Shown here one piece after another: positions 43,863 through 52,838 of a stretch of DNA of 64,000 nucleotides. Origin of the DNA: Segatella copri DSM 18205. GTDB taxonomy: Bacteria; Bacteroidota; Bacteroidia; Bacteroidales; Bacteroidaceae. The stretch is from the NCBI RefSeq assembly GCF_025151535.1, contig NZ_CP102288.1:2303501-2367500 (forward strand), in the 5' to 3' direction. A program made the translations under genes and the position numbers. A model generated the notes under the pieces. The model saw nothing but the letters and a program-made list of their open reading frames with translations. It was not told where the DNA came from and made no database searches. Position 1 is the stretch's first letter, and every line of letters starts with the position of its first letter.

Positions 43863-45197
43863 ATGAATACATTTAAAAGGAAGATTTACAGCCAGTTACG
43901 TTTATGGAAAGAAAACACTGGAGGCAGACGTGCTTTGATGATAAAAGGTGCTAGACGTGTAGGCAAATCAACAGTAGCAGAGGAATTTGCCAGGAACGAA
44001 TATGAATCATATATTCTAATAGACTTCGGACAGGCATCCAAACGAGTTATCGACTTGTTTGATGACTTATCAGATTTGGATTTTATATTCCTGCAACTAC
44101 AGATGATCTATAAGGTAAAGCTTATAGAGCGTAAGTCTGTTATTATTTTTGATGAAGTACAGCTTGCTCCTAAAGCACGCCAGGCAATCAAGTATTTGGT
44201 TGCAGACGGACGCTATGATTACATTGAAACAGGTTCGCTTATAGGCATTCGCAAGTTTACAGAAGGAATTTTGATACCGAGCGAAGAAACTACGATAGAA
44301 ATGTTTCCTATGGACTATGAGGAATTTAGATGGGCTTTGGGAGACGATGTCAGTATTCCTTTGTTCAAACAGTGTTTTGAAACACAAAGAGCTCTTGGAG
44401 ATGCGGTCGTCAGACAATCCTTGCGCGATTTCAGACTCTATATGTTGATAGGTGGTATGCCACAAGTTGTATCAGAATATATCAGGACGAATAATTTTGC
44501 TGATGTCGACGAGATGAAGCGTTCTATCATAAGTCTCTACGATGCAGACTTGCGTAAAATAGATTCCACAGGTCGTGCCTCGTTACTTTTCAACAATATA
44601 CCTGCACAGCTTTCTCATGGCGGAAGTCGCTATCAGGTAAGTTCGGTAATAGAAAATCAAAGAGCAGAAAACATTCTTCCAGTATTGGAAGATATAAAAA
44701 ACTCTATGATTGTGAATGTTGCATATCATGCAGATGATCCGAACGTAGGTATGTCTCTGACTAAGAATCTTGAGAAATTTAAGCTCTATCTACATGATAC
44801 TGGTTTGTTTGTGACTTCCATGTTTATGGATAAGAAGGCTACAGAAAACGTGATTTATGAAAAGTTGCTTAGTGACAAGTTAAATGCAAACTTAGGATAT
44901 GTTTTTGAAAATATTGTTGCTCAGATGTTAACTGCATCCGGAAACAAGTTATTCTATTATACATTTGCATCTGAGACATCTAATCATAATTACGAAATAG
45001 ATTTTCTGCTGAGCAGAGGCAACAAAGTGTGTCCATTGGAAGTGAAATCTTCGGGGTATGCGACACATACATCCATAGATCTTTTTTGCAAAAAGTTCTC
45101 TTCTCGTATATCTGATAAATATCTTATTTACACAAAGGATTTTCGCAAGGACAAAGGTGTAACATGTCTTCCTATATTCATGGTACCATTCCTATGA
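43863..45197 (+). CDS. AAA ATPase, AAA_14/DUF4143 type
   Basis: A 444-residue protein from ATG 43863 (MNTFKRKIYSQLRLWKENTG). P-loop GARRVGKST (29-37), Walker B KSVIIFDEVQLAPKAR, sensor DYIETGSLIG. A C-terminal nuclease-like region carries NYEIDFLLSRG and CPLEVKSSG, the Asp...ExK pattern of PD-(D/E)XK folds. The open frame extends to 43791, but those codons overlap the repeats and promoter. Its function is unknown; it is transcribed alone. Confidence 0.88.
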   Translation: MNTFKRKIYSQLRLWKENTGGRRALMIKGARRVGKSTVAEEFARNEYESYILIDFGQASKRVIDLFDDLSDLDFIFLQLQMIYKVKLIERKSVIIFDEVQLAPKARQAIKYLVADGRYDYIETGSLIGIRKFTEGILIPSEETTIEMFPMDYEEFRWALGDDVSIPLFKQCFETQRALGDAVVRQSLRDFRLYMLIGGMPQVVSEYIRTNNFADVDEMKRSIISLYDADLRKIDSTGRASLLFNNIPAQLSHGGSRYQVSSVIENQRAENILPVLEDIKNSMIVNVAYHADDPNVGMSLTKNLEKFKLYLHDTGLFVTSMFMDKKATENVIYEKLLSDKLNANLGYVFENIVAQMLTASGNKLFYYTFASETSNHNYEIDFLLSRGNKVCPLEVKSSGYATHTSIDLFCKKFSSRISDKYLIYTKDFRKDKGVTCLPIFMVPFL

Positions 45198-45233
45198 TGT
45201 GTTGTGCATTGTTGTAGCCCCCAAAAAACGAAG

Positions 45234-45281
45234 TTAGCTTCATCAGGCATTGAAAGTAGTTTCGTTGCCTGATGAAGCTAA
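45234..45281. repeat. REP-like hairpin, copy 1
   Basis: A 16-bp perfect stem (TTAGCTTCATCAGGCA / TGCCTGATGAAGCTAA) followed by TATACTTACGGAGGGAATT. A rearranged second copy lies at 49474-49543. Confidence 0.85.
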
Positions 45282-45435
45282 TATACTTACGGAGGGAATT
45301 TTTGATGGATAAGCACTGTCAAAATGCAAGTTTTAAAAATTATTAGGAAAAGAAGTGGCGATAGTTACATAAAAAGTAGTATCTTTGCATTTCATAAAAC
45401 ATGTAACATAAAACATGGAATAGATATAAAACGTT

Positions 45436-46569
45436 ATGGAACAGCTGAATAACCCATTTGTTATCTACGGATATAAGGGAGCAGAATACTTCTGCGACCG
45501 CAAAAAAGAGACGGAAGTCATCATGAAGGCTTTGCAGAATGAGCGTAACATCGTGCTCATCTCTCCCCGACGCATCGGAAAGACGGGACTCATACACCAT
45601 GTCTTTGAGAACATCAGTAAGCAGGAGCCTGAAACGCATTGTTTCTATCTCGACATCAATGCCACAAGAAATCTGAGCCAATTCATCCAATTATTGGCAA
45701 AGACGGTTATCGGGAAGGTTGATCCTTTCTCACAAACTGCCATGCGCAAGATTACCACTTTCTTTGCCGGCTACAAACCTACGATGTCGTTTGATGAGAT
45801 GACGGGAATCCCTACGTTCTCGATTACGGTTTCACCAAGCCAGAGCGAGGATTCTCTCAAACATATCTTCGAGTATCTGAAACAATCGGAGAAACGAATC
45901 TATATTGCCATCGACGAGTTCCAGCAGATAGCCGAATATCCCGAAGATGGCACAGAGGCCCTGCTGCGCTCCTACATCCAGTTCTTGCCGAATGTATATT
46001 TCATCTTTGCAGGCAGTAAGCAGCACATGATGACCGACATGTTCCTGTCGGCAAAACGCCCATTCTATCAGAGTTCGCAAATTCTCAATCTTCCTCTCAT
46101 CAACCAGGATGAGTATCATCGTTTTGCCAACAGATGGATGGGAACCCGGAATCTGACCATGGATCCTGATACCTTTGCCTATCTATATAATAAGGTGGAT
46201 GGTCAAACCTGGTATATCCAGGATATTCTGAACCGCCTCTATCAGAACGGAAAGGAAATAACGACAGCGGAAATTGATGATGTAACCCTGGAATTGGTGA
46301 ACGAGCAGGAAGTGGCATTCGTGAATTACTACGATTCCCTTACGGACAATCAGACTGCCCTTTTATCTGCCATTGCCCAGGATAAGGCTGTCACCTCCAT
46401 TCTTTCGCAGGATTTCATCAGCCGCCACAACTTGCCTGCTGCCAGCAGCGTGAGTCTTGCTCTCAAGACGCTGATCAATAGAGAATTCATCTACAAGTAC
46501 AATGGCTGCTATATCATCTACGACCGCTTCTTCGGGATGTGGTTGAGGAAGAACTGCGCAGGAAATTAA
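45436..46569 (+). CDS. AAA ATPase (ATPase_2 type), copy A
   Basis: A 377-residue protein with P-loop SPRRIGKT (43-50), Walker B IYIAIDEFQQIAEYP and sensor YFIFAGSKQHMM. A winged-helix region follows (LLSAIAQDKAVTSILSQDFI, AASSVSLALKTLINREFIYK), and it ends soon after with no nuclease domain. It differs from copy B at 61137 in only three residues that I can see (Pro/Thr, Thr/Ala, Cys/Ser). Related Bacteroidota ATPases are numerous and of unknown function. The leader carries two direct repeats that could bind the protein itself. Confidence 0.87.
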   Translation: MEQLNNPFVIYGYKGAEYFCDRKKETEVIMKALQNERNIVLISPRRIGKTGLIHHVFENISKQEPETHCFYLDINATRNLSQFIQLLAKTVIGKVDPFSQTAMRKITTFFAGYKPTMSFDEMTGIPTFSITVSPSQSEDSLKHIFEYLKQSEKRIYIAIDEFQQIAEYPEDGTEALLRSYIQFLPNVYFIFAGSKQHMMTDMFLSAKRPFYQSSQILNLPLINQDEYHRFANRWMGTRNLTMDPDTFAYLYNKVDGQTWYIQDILNRLYQNGKEITTAEIDDVTLELVNEQEVAFVNYYDSLTDNQTALLSAIAQDKAVTSILSQDFISRHNLPAASSVSLALKTLINREFIYKYNGCYIIYDRFFGMWLRKNCAGN

Positions 46570-46580
46570 TGATTGCAAAA

Positions 46581-46625
46581 AAATCCGAAACAGATAGCTG
46601 ATAACGCTTCTGTTTCGGATTATCT
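46581..46625 (+). terminator. Terminator of ATPase copy A
   Basis: The stem AATCCGAAACAG / CTGTTTCGGATT is followed by ATCTTTTCG. The same hairpin occurs in the other two copies of the unit. Confidence 0.8.
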
Positions 46626-46970
46626 TTTCGTAATCTTTCTTATTCTTCCCTGATTATCCAATCACCAATCGTACGCTGACTACTATCGAAATTTACACCT
46701 ATTTTAAACAGGCGCTTACCATCTGCAGAATATGGAATCAGATATCCCTTTTCATCAATCTGCCTGATAGCTTCTTCGGCAGAACCATCATACTTCAGTT
46801 CAAAAACAAACACGGCATCAGGCATATACACCACGGCATCAGCCCTGCCTATCGCACTGTTCTCCTCTACCCTCATGTAGGCACCCATCAGGTTGAAGAT
46901 AAGATAGAACACCGTCTGGAAATCCCGTTCGTTCTTATTACTCAAGCGGTTGGAGATATTGGCAAGATAG

Positions 46971-48129
46971 ACCTCAGTTCGGGATAACGAGCTCTATCTA
47001 AAGGCTTTATAATGTTTTTATATAAGGGACACAGAGGCTTGGCAACCATCTATATATCTTGGATGGTTGCTGAGACAAAATCCTCCTGTAAAATATGCAA
47101 TGTTAGAAAAGACTCAGCTGTTTCGTATCTTCGATAACGTATCCAGTAAGTGCCTTGGGCTTGTTGTCAAAGAAACAGTATGCCCCTAATGCAGAAATAA
47201 TATTTATGATGAAATTCGAAACAGACCTGTGACGTGAATGTACTATCTGAGCCGTATTTTTCAACAGGTCATTAATCGTTTCAATGATGTATCTTTTGCG
47301 TAGCATCATCTTGTCATAGAACGGCATTAGTTTGTTCTTCATGTTCACTCTCAGTCCTGTAACCAACTGGATGCCTTCCTCAAAAAGCGAATCGAAGAGT
47401 TTTTGCGAGATATAGCCTTTATCTGCAAACAGCTTGCCATACAGACGTTTAGCCAATACATCGAATACCGCTGGATCTTTGTCGCTAACGTTTGCACCAG
47501 TGAGAACAAAAGCAATTATCTCACCTCTATCATTACAAGCCAGATGTAGCTTGAACCCATGACACCATCCCATTGTTCCCTTTCCGTCTGTGGCAATGCC
47601 TTTGAACACTTTGTTGGCATAACGCCTGAGATTGTGGCATATTGGTATCATGGTTGAATCAACAAAGGTTATACCTGTACATCTGCCAAAAGCACGGAGA
47701 TTCAGGAAGAACATGAGAGGGAAGAATACGCGACTTTCAAGTTCTACAAAACGGTTATAAGACACTGCATTTGGAAAATATGACTTCAATGTTCCTCTAA
47801 TAAAGAATAGGTAATAATGCTTGAAGTTTCGGAATGAGCCGAAATGGAAATACAGCAAAATCGTCATGATTTCACTATCAGATAAAGAGGCTTTACGTCG
47901 TCTGCGCTTTACTCCATCTTCACTCAAAAGCAATTTTCCTGCATTTTCAGCATCAAAAACTTTGTAAAATTCATCAATAATACAAAATAATTCTGTAACT
48001 TTGTCCTTGGTAATCTCCATAATGATATCTTTTTATGTTTGTAACTAATTGGATTTCAACTACAAAGATACAAAAAATATCGGAGATTACCAACTTTTTT
48101 AGGCACTATTTCTTATCCCGAACTGAGGT
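46971..48129 (-). mobile_element. IS982-family insertion sequence
   Basis: Terminal inverted repeats ACCTCAGTTCGGGATAA (46971-46987) and its exact complement (48113-48129) bound a 1159-bp element. The 7-bp target duplication AAGATAG is present at 46964-46970 and 48130-48136. One transposase gene fills the element. Confidence 0.95.
47103..48020 (-). CDS. IS982 family transposase
   Basis: A 305-residue transposase with a DDE core: ITFVDSTMIPICHNLRRYAN, GKLFADKGYISQKL and RYIIETINDLLKN. The N-terminal LSDSEIMTILLYFHFGSFRN is typical of IS982. It is intact and bounded by perfect terminal repeats, so the element may still be mobile. Confidence 0.95.
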   Translation of the reverse strand: MEITKDKVTELFCIIDEFYKVFDAENAGKLLLSEDGVKRRRRKASLSDSEIMTILLYFHFGSFRNFKHYYLFFIRGTLKSYFPNAVSYNRFVELESRVFFPLMFFLNLRAFGRCTGITFVDSTMIPICHNLRRYANKVFKGIATDGKGTMGWCHGFKLHLACNDRGEIIAFVLTGANVSDKDPAVFDVLAKRLYGKLFADKGYISQKLFDSLFEEGIQLVTGLRVNMKNKLMPFYDKMMLRKRYIIETINDLLKNTAQIVHSRHRSVSNFIINIISALGAYCFFDNKPKALTGYVIEDTKQLSLF

Positions 48130-49473
48130 AAGATAGGCCTTCAGGCGCACCATCGCTCCCTCAACATCAGCATCATAGAGCTTTTCCAGGAAATCACCTA
48201 CCAGACTATTATTATCCAAAGATATTGGTGAAAGATAGTTGGGCGCAAGACTCTTGAGCATCCCCGTCTTAACCTCCTTGTTAGGATATTCCAGCGTATA
48301 ACGATGCAATATCGGATTATACTTCTTGATGGTGAGGTAACCGCTCTGATAGAGCAGCGGAAGTGCAGAGGTCACCAGTTCGGGCGAAACATCAAAGTCA
48401 TCTATATCACATGACTTTTTCTCTATATCCATCACGCTGACATGGTACTTCTGCAACGTTTTGATAAGATAAGTTGGCGTTCCAGAACCAAACCAGTAAG
48501 GGGCAATTTTTTGGGCGTTCAAGGCCTTTACCAAACTGAACGGATTAAAGACATCCTCTGATTTCTCACTGAAATGATAGCCGTCATAGTATCTTGTCAA
48601 CTCAGCCAGACATTCCTCGTACGTCATGCCAAGAGCTTCACCAAGAGCCTCTATATCCGGTTTCATCTGCGTACAAAGTTCAGCCTTACTGATACCACAG
48701 ATAGCCGAATACTGGTCGAACATGCTGATATTATCGAGGTTGTTGAGTTCGCTGAAGATACTGAGCTGAGAGAACTTAGTAATACCCGTAATGAAGGTAA
48801 ACTCCAGATATGGGTCGAGCTTTTTCAGAGGACTATAGAAGTTCTGCATAATGAGACGCAACTGCTTGAGTACATCCTTCTCATGCACAACATCCAGCAA
48901 TGGGGCATCATATTCATCAATAATGACAACCACCTTTTCGCTCGTCTGTTCGTAAGCTCGCTTTACGATTCCATCCAATCGGTCGTTTGGATACAATTCA
49001 TCATCATCCCTGCCATAGAGCTTCTCGTATGGTTTCAGCTGCAAGTCGAGATAATGCTTCAAGCCTTCCTCATCAAAATGCTTGGCACCGCTCAGGTCGA
49101 AGTGGAGCACAGGATGCTTCACCCAATCCTTCTCATAATCAGCAATGGCCAATCCCTCGAAAAGTTCCTTTCTTCCCGCAAAATAAGCCTGGAGGGTAGA
49201 GGCAAAGAGCGACTTACCGAATCGTCTTGGACGACTCAGAAAGACATACGACATCTGCTTTTCCCTGAAATCCACAATATATTTGGTCTTATCTATATAG
49301 AGATAGCCATTCTCGCGGATTTTTTCAAATGTCTGAATTCCTACAGGATATTTATTTACTATTTTTGCCATATTCCTACATGCTTTACGTTTTGCGCTGC
49401 TAAGTTACGAAGAAATTCTGAATTAGCCAAGCATATTCTAAAAATTATTAGGAAAAGAAGCCCAAAAACGAAG

Positions 49474-49543
49474 TTAGCTTCATCAGACATTGAAAGTAGT
49501 TTCGGTGTCTGATGAAACTACTTTCGATGCTTGATGAAGCTAA
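49474..49543. repeat. REP-like hairpin, copy 2 with nested palindrome
   Basis: It shares the outer arms of the repeat at 45234 (TTAGCTTCATCAGACA, GATGAAGCTAA) and the tail TATACTTACGGAGGGAATT. It contains an extra perfect 12-bp palindrome, GAAAGTAGTTTC (49492) with GAAACTACTTTC (49514), apparently from a partial internal duplication. Confidence 0.8.
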
Positions 49544-49584
49544 TATACTTACGGAGGGAATTCTTCCTTCATCAACGTTTCCTT

Positions 49585-50253
49585 TTATTGCTCTGAAGAT
49601 ATAGAAGCAAACAAAGTTACTTTTTGCGAAGTTGCTACTCTGTATGTCCAGTAGAGGCTGCTCTCTTCGGGGAAAGCATCCATGTATTCATTGAGAGAAG
49701 CCAAATGCTTAGATAGAGTCTTCTCATCATACTTACCTACTGTAAACGACAGAAGATATTTGCCATTGTCTTTTAGATTGACTGGCTTTAGATGGCAGAT
49801 AGCCTCAGCTATGTCGTCTTGATATTCATACGAATAGACAGATACCACATTCTTTCCTCTGATGATATCGGAGAAACTTCTGAAATCAAAGCCTACCATA
49901 CCATGAATCTCCACATTCTCCTTATACATCTGCAAGAAGTGCTTCAATTCCATGTATGGATTACAGCCTGGCTCTGGAAGGAAAGACAAGATAGAGTCGA
50001 TATCGGATTCATCCTTGATGCAGAGTTCCGGAGTCATTTTTACGACTACATTCTTTCTGGCACGTTCGTGGTTCTCCAATACCTGATGAATACGTTCTGC
50101 TCCTTCGGCAGTAGATACCACTACCATATTGATAAGTGTGCAAGAACGGTTCTCGATGGAATATATTCCATCTGAGCGAAGCTGATTGATAGCTTGCTGA
50201 CTGACATCGTCAGCAGCTATCAGTAGCAATGAATCAAATGCGATTTCTTTCAT
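49585..50253 (-). CDS. Hypothetical partner of the PD-(D/E)XK protein
   Basis: A 222-residue soluble protein, not recognised. The order of strands and helices, with MVVVSTAEGAERIHQVLENH, MVGFDFRSFSDIIRG and KYLLSFTVGKYDEKTLSKHL, is loosely like the C-terminal domain of FtsZ/tubulin, but there is no nucleotide-binding half. It lies 25 bp after the nuclease gene and is surely co-transcribed with it. Confidence 0.6.
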   Translation of the reverse strand: MKEIAFDSLLLIAADDVSQQAINQLRSDGIYSIENRSCTLINMVVVSTAEGAERIHQVLENHERARKNVVVKMTPELCIKDESDIDSILSFLPEPGCNPYMELKHFLQMYKENVEIHGMVGFDFRSFSDIIRGKNVVSVYSYEYQDDIAEAICHLKPVNLKDNGKYLLSFTVGKYDEKTLSKHLASLNEYMDAFPEESSLYWTYRVATSQKVTLFASISSEQ

Positions 50254-50278
50254 GAGATTGATGCTTGGTAATTATAAA

Positions 50279-51631
50279 CTACAGCTTGTCTATGATGCCA
50301 TTATTTTTCAAAATTTCAAAACGGGTTCTCATAAAATCAAGCATCTTGCCATTGCGCATATCTGCCAAAGTCTGAAGGTCATCCCAATCAAACCATCTTT
50401 TTTTATCCTTCTCTCTATTTTCGTCATACAAAAATGAATATCCAAAAGGGAATTCTCTTTTGAAATTCCCCTTATTTTCAGGAAGTTGATGGTATCCTTT
50501 CTCGGGACCAAACAAAGGTTGATCATTAAGATCACTTGATTCAATCTTAAATACATTCTTTAACTCGCCCAAATTTGAGAAATATCCATTAATGATAGAC
50601 AAGCCATATAACATTCCTCCATAATCCTCGTTTTTTCGTGAGAAATTTCCAATCACAAATCCTACTTGTGATTGATGTCTCTTCTTACCTACGAATATCA
50701 TCCAACCATAATCACTATTCCATGTAACGATATTAGCATTATATTGTTCACGAAGTTCAAGACCATATTCACCTGCCAATTTCACTAGCTGATCACAGAA
50801 GTCTCTTCTGATTTTCTCTTTTATCATTTGCTCATCACGTAAGATACCAAGTGTTACATCTACATTTTCTTCAGAAAGTAACAAATTCAATAATTCTTTT
50901 TGATCCTCTTTTTCCATAATCTGTCTTGTATTTTTTATATAAGTTATGTATTGCTTGATAACCTCATGAATGCGAGGACATCCTTTAGATATATTCAAGC
51001 ACTCATCAAGCCAAAATAAGATATTTGGCTTATCATCCGATAGGTCATAACTTATCGGATAATAAGTTATTTTATTGGAACCCGTAGAATCCTCCGAAGC
51101 ATATTGACCTGAAGGAGTGAGATATATCAAGATAAAATCCTCATATTTCTTATCATCTTTACCATGATTATAATATCGCTCAAGTTGTTTAGGTTGATCT
51201 TGAGCAGGATTGCCATATCTATCAAACTTGTTTTCAATAATGATAGCATGCTTTTTGTCATCATGCAAGAGAATATCTATTTTTCCTCCAGTAGAAGTAC
51301 CATCCTCAGATATCTCATTATTGCCCAAATAAACATCTTTATTTTCAACATGACTCGAATTGATATCATATTGAAAATCATGCTTCAACTCTTTCACAAC
51401 CATTTTTAGAAAAGCCTCCAAGAAGCCTTTCCCCACTCCATGATTGGCATCCTTATCAAGCAGCATACGAAGAAAAGGGGTATGCAGATGTTCCTCAGGG
51501 CGTCTAAAATGCAAATTTTCAAAAACATTGAAATATTCGCCTTTTGCCTCACGCTCTTTCTTCTCAGCCTTACTTTTCTGTAAGATAGGCTGAGCTTCTT
51601 GCAGCAATTGCTGTATAGCTTTTAAATCCAT
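50279..51631 (-). CDS. PD-(D/E)XK nuclease superfamily protein (PDDEXK_4-like)
   Basis: A 450-residue protein. The nuclease core is in the N-terminal half: GKIDILLHDDKKHAIIIENK carries the catalytic Asp and ExK, and EEHLHTPFLRMLLDKDANHG lies before it. The C-terminal half (WMIFVGKKRHQSQVGFVIGN, DKKRWFDWDDLQTLADM) is a separate domain of unknown role. Family members occur next to restriction and defence genes. The upstream region holds a -7 box inside an 8-bp inverted repeat. Confidence 0.82.
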   Translation of the reverse strand: MDLKAIQQLLQEAQPILQKSKAEKKEREAKGEYFNVFENLHFRRPEEHLHTPFLRMLLDKDANHGVGKGFLEAFLKMVVKELKHDFQYDINSSHVENKDVYLGNNEISEDGTSTGGKIDILLHDDKKHAIIIENKFDRYGNPAQDQPKQLERYYNHGKDDKKYEDFILIYLTPSGQYASEDSTGSNKITYYPISYDLSDDKPNILFWLDECLNISKGCPRIHEVIKQYITYIKNTRQIMEKEDQKELLNLLLSEENVDVTLGILRDEQMIKEKIRRDFCDQLVKLAGEYGLELREQYNANIVTWNSDYGWMIFVGKKRHQSQVGFVIGNFSRKNEDYGGMLYGLSIINGYFSNLGELKNVFKIESSDLNDQPLFGPEKGYHQLPENKGNFKREFPFGYSFLYDENREKDKKRWFDWDDLQTLADMRNGKMLDFMRTRFEILKNNGIIDKL

Positions 51632-51745
51632 ATTACTAAAATTTTAATTTCATTCTTTTTCTTATACTTATTCCACATTCTTATAATGTCTATATCAGAA
51701 AACGGAAAAGTCGGGAAGATATTATATAAATTTCTTTTTTTATTT

Positions 51746-51789
51746 CCTGTGCAAAAGTACAGAAGACATGGGTAAATTGACTGCACAGG
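51746..51789 (-). promoter_or_regulatory. Promoter and operator-like inverted repeat of the nuclease operon
   Basis: The minus strand carries TACTTTTG (51752-51759), an exact TAnnTTTG -7 box. CCTGTGCA (51746) and TGCACAGG (51782) form a perfect 8-bp inverted repeat enclosing the promoter core. Confidence 0.65.
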
Positions 51790-51836
51790 TTCGTTTTATT
51801 TTCACAAAATGATGAAATAATTGAAATTTGCATGAA

Positions 51837-52276
51837 CCTCAAATCCGCAACTAAGCCCTTCAACGTCCTTTTTGCGTGTACACGTTCTCTCATTACAGAA
51901 TTATCAGATAAACTGAGGCTGAAACACCCACTTCAGCTCACAACATCCCCTTACCCCACAATGCGACTTGAGGCAATACGCTGTATCATACCCATAAGTT
52001 GTAGGCGTTATCCAAAATCAGTCTGAAAAATATCTGCATAAGCATTATTACAGGTATAGATATTCAGCACATACCGCCTTGATGTCCTGATCCACTTGGC
52101 TGGTACAGAGATGAACCTCAAGACAAACGCTTTTATGCGACTTGTAGCCTTGAGTCCGAACTTCTTTACGTCAAGTCTTTGGATAATGGCCTTGTAGAAG
52201 TTACGGATAAGTGCTGTAAGAAGAAGGAACACAGTATTTTCTGCCATGAAGGATTTGGGCAATCTGTCCCACCCGA
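51837..52276 (-). pseudogene. Left IS1380 remnant (3' end of transposase)
   Basis: The minus strand encodes the C-terminal part of an IS1380 transposase: [40 protein letters not shown] and VPAKWIRTSRRYVLNIYTC. It runs to the true 3' IS end at 51837. At 52276 homology to the other copy stops and sigma-factor sequence begins. Confidence 0.85.
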
Positions 52277-52656
52277 GTGCAAAGGTAAAAGAGCGATATC
52301 TAATGAAAATAGGACGTGAGCCTTTACTTTCTCATGATGAAGAGCTTGAACTCGCTAGGAAAATCCGTAAAGGTGGAAGTGAGGGAGAGCGTGCCAAAGA
52401 GAAATTGATTAGAGCCAACTTACGTTTCGTAGTGTCCGTTGCGAAGCGATATCAGCATCGAGGTCTTGCTCTCACAGACCTCATTGATGAGGGGAATATT
52501 GGTTTGATAAAAGCTGTTGAGAGGTTTGACGAAACTCGCGGCTTTAAGTTTATCCAATATGCGATATGGTGGATTCGCCAGAGCATTCTTCAGGCTATAG
52601 CCGAGCAAAACCATATTACCCGCATCAGTTTGGATAAAATCGGTTCATTAAAATAA
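52277..52656 (+). pseudogene. Sigma-70 fragment (regions 1.2-2)
   Basis: The frame encodes [40 protein letters not shown] and [20 protein letters not shown], the region 1.2 to 2.4 core of a primary-type sigma factor, then stops after SLDKIGSLK, losing regions 3 and 4. The 5' end is cut by the IS remnant; an ATG at 52246 in IS sequence continues into this frame, giving a 136-residue fused frame, and an ATG at 52301 is also available. A shortened product containing core-binding and -10-binding parts could still be made. Confidence 0.8.
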
Positions 52657-52838
52657 GCGTTTAATGAAAGAGACAAGAAGTTGCCCTGCTCGTGATGGGT
52701 GGTACGATTTTTTATTCTTATTATTTGTTAATGGGCAGTTATTTTTCACAGCTTTTTATTAAATTTGTAGATGGTAAGGCATTACTATATTATGTCTATG
52801 CTATAAGTGTAAACAATTTTCAATACAACAAACAGCCT

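Larger units (their letters stand above)
45301..46648 (+). repeat. Duplicated ATPase unit, copy A
   Basis: From TTTGATGGATAAGCACTGTC to about TTCTTATTCTTCC this 1.35-kb stretch is nearly identical to 61001-62370. It includes a -7 box (TATCTTTG, 45380-45387), two ATAAAACATG repeats (45394 and 45408) before the ATG, the gene and its terminator. No target duplication or terminal inverted repeat was found. Confidence 0.85.
46640..49371 (-). pseudogene. AAA-ATPase-like/PD-(D/E)XK (DUF1703) gene split by IS982
   Basis: The 5' part (49371 to 48130) encodes [20 protein letters not shown], a P-loop-region [15 protein letters not shown] and [13 protein letters not shown]. The 3' part (46963 to 46640) encodes the nuclease domain ([20 protein letters not shown], then LKYDG). 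Removing the IS element and one copy of the 7-bp duplication restores a single 521-residue frame reading [20 protein letters not shown] across the joint, which is the normal length for the family. The insertion is therefore recent. The N-terminal piece alone gives a 421-residue protein without its nuclease domain. Confidence 0.9.

Noticed and set aside
49585..50253. FtsZ/tubulin relationship of the nuclease partner
   Set aside because: The resemblance is only in the order of secondary structure; no nucleotide-binding motif is present, so it is mentioned as a possibility and not used in the call.
52692..52838. N-terminal extension of the first DUF262 protein
   Set aside because: It is hydrophobic and unlike the family; the DUF262 domain begins at MSANKITLGQY (52839).
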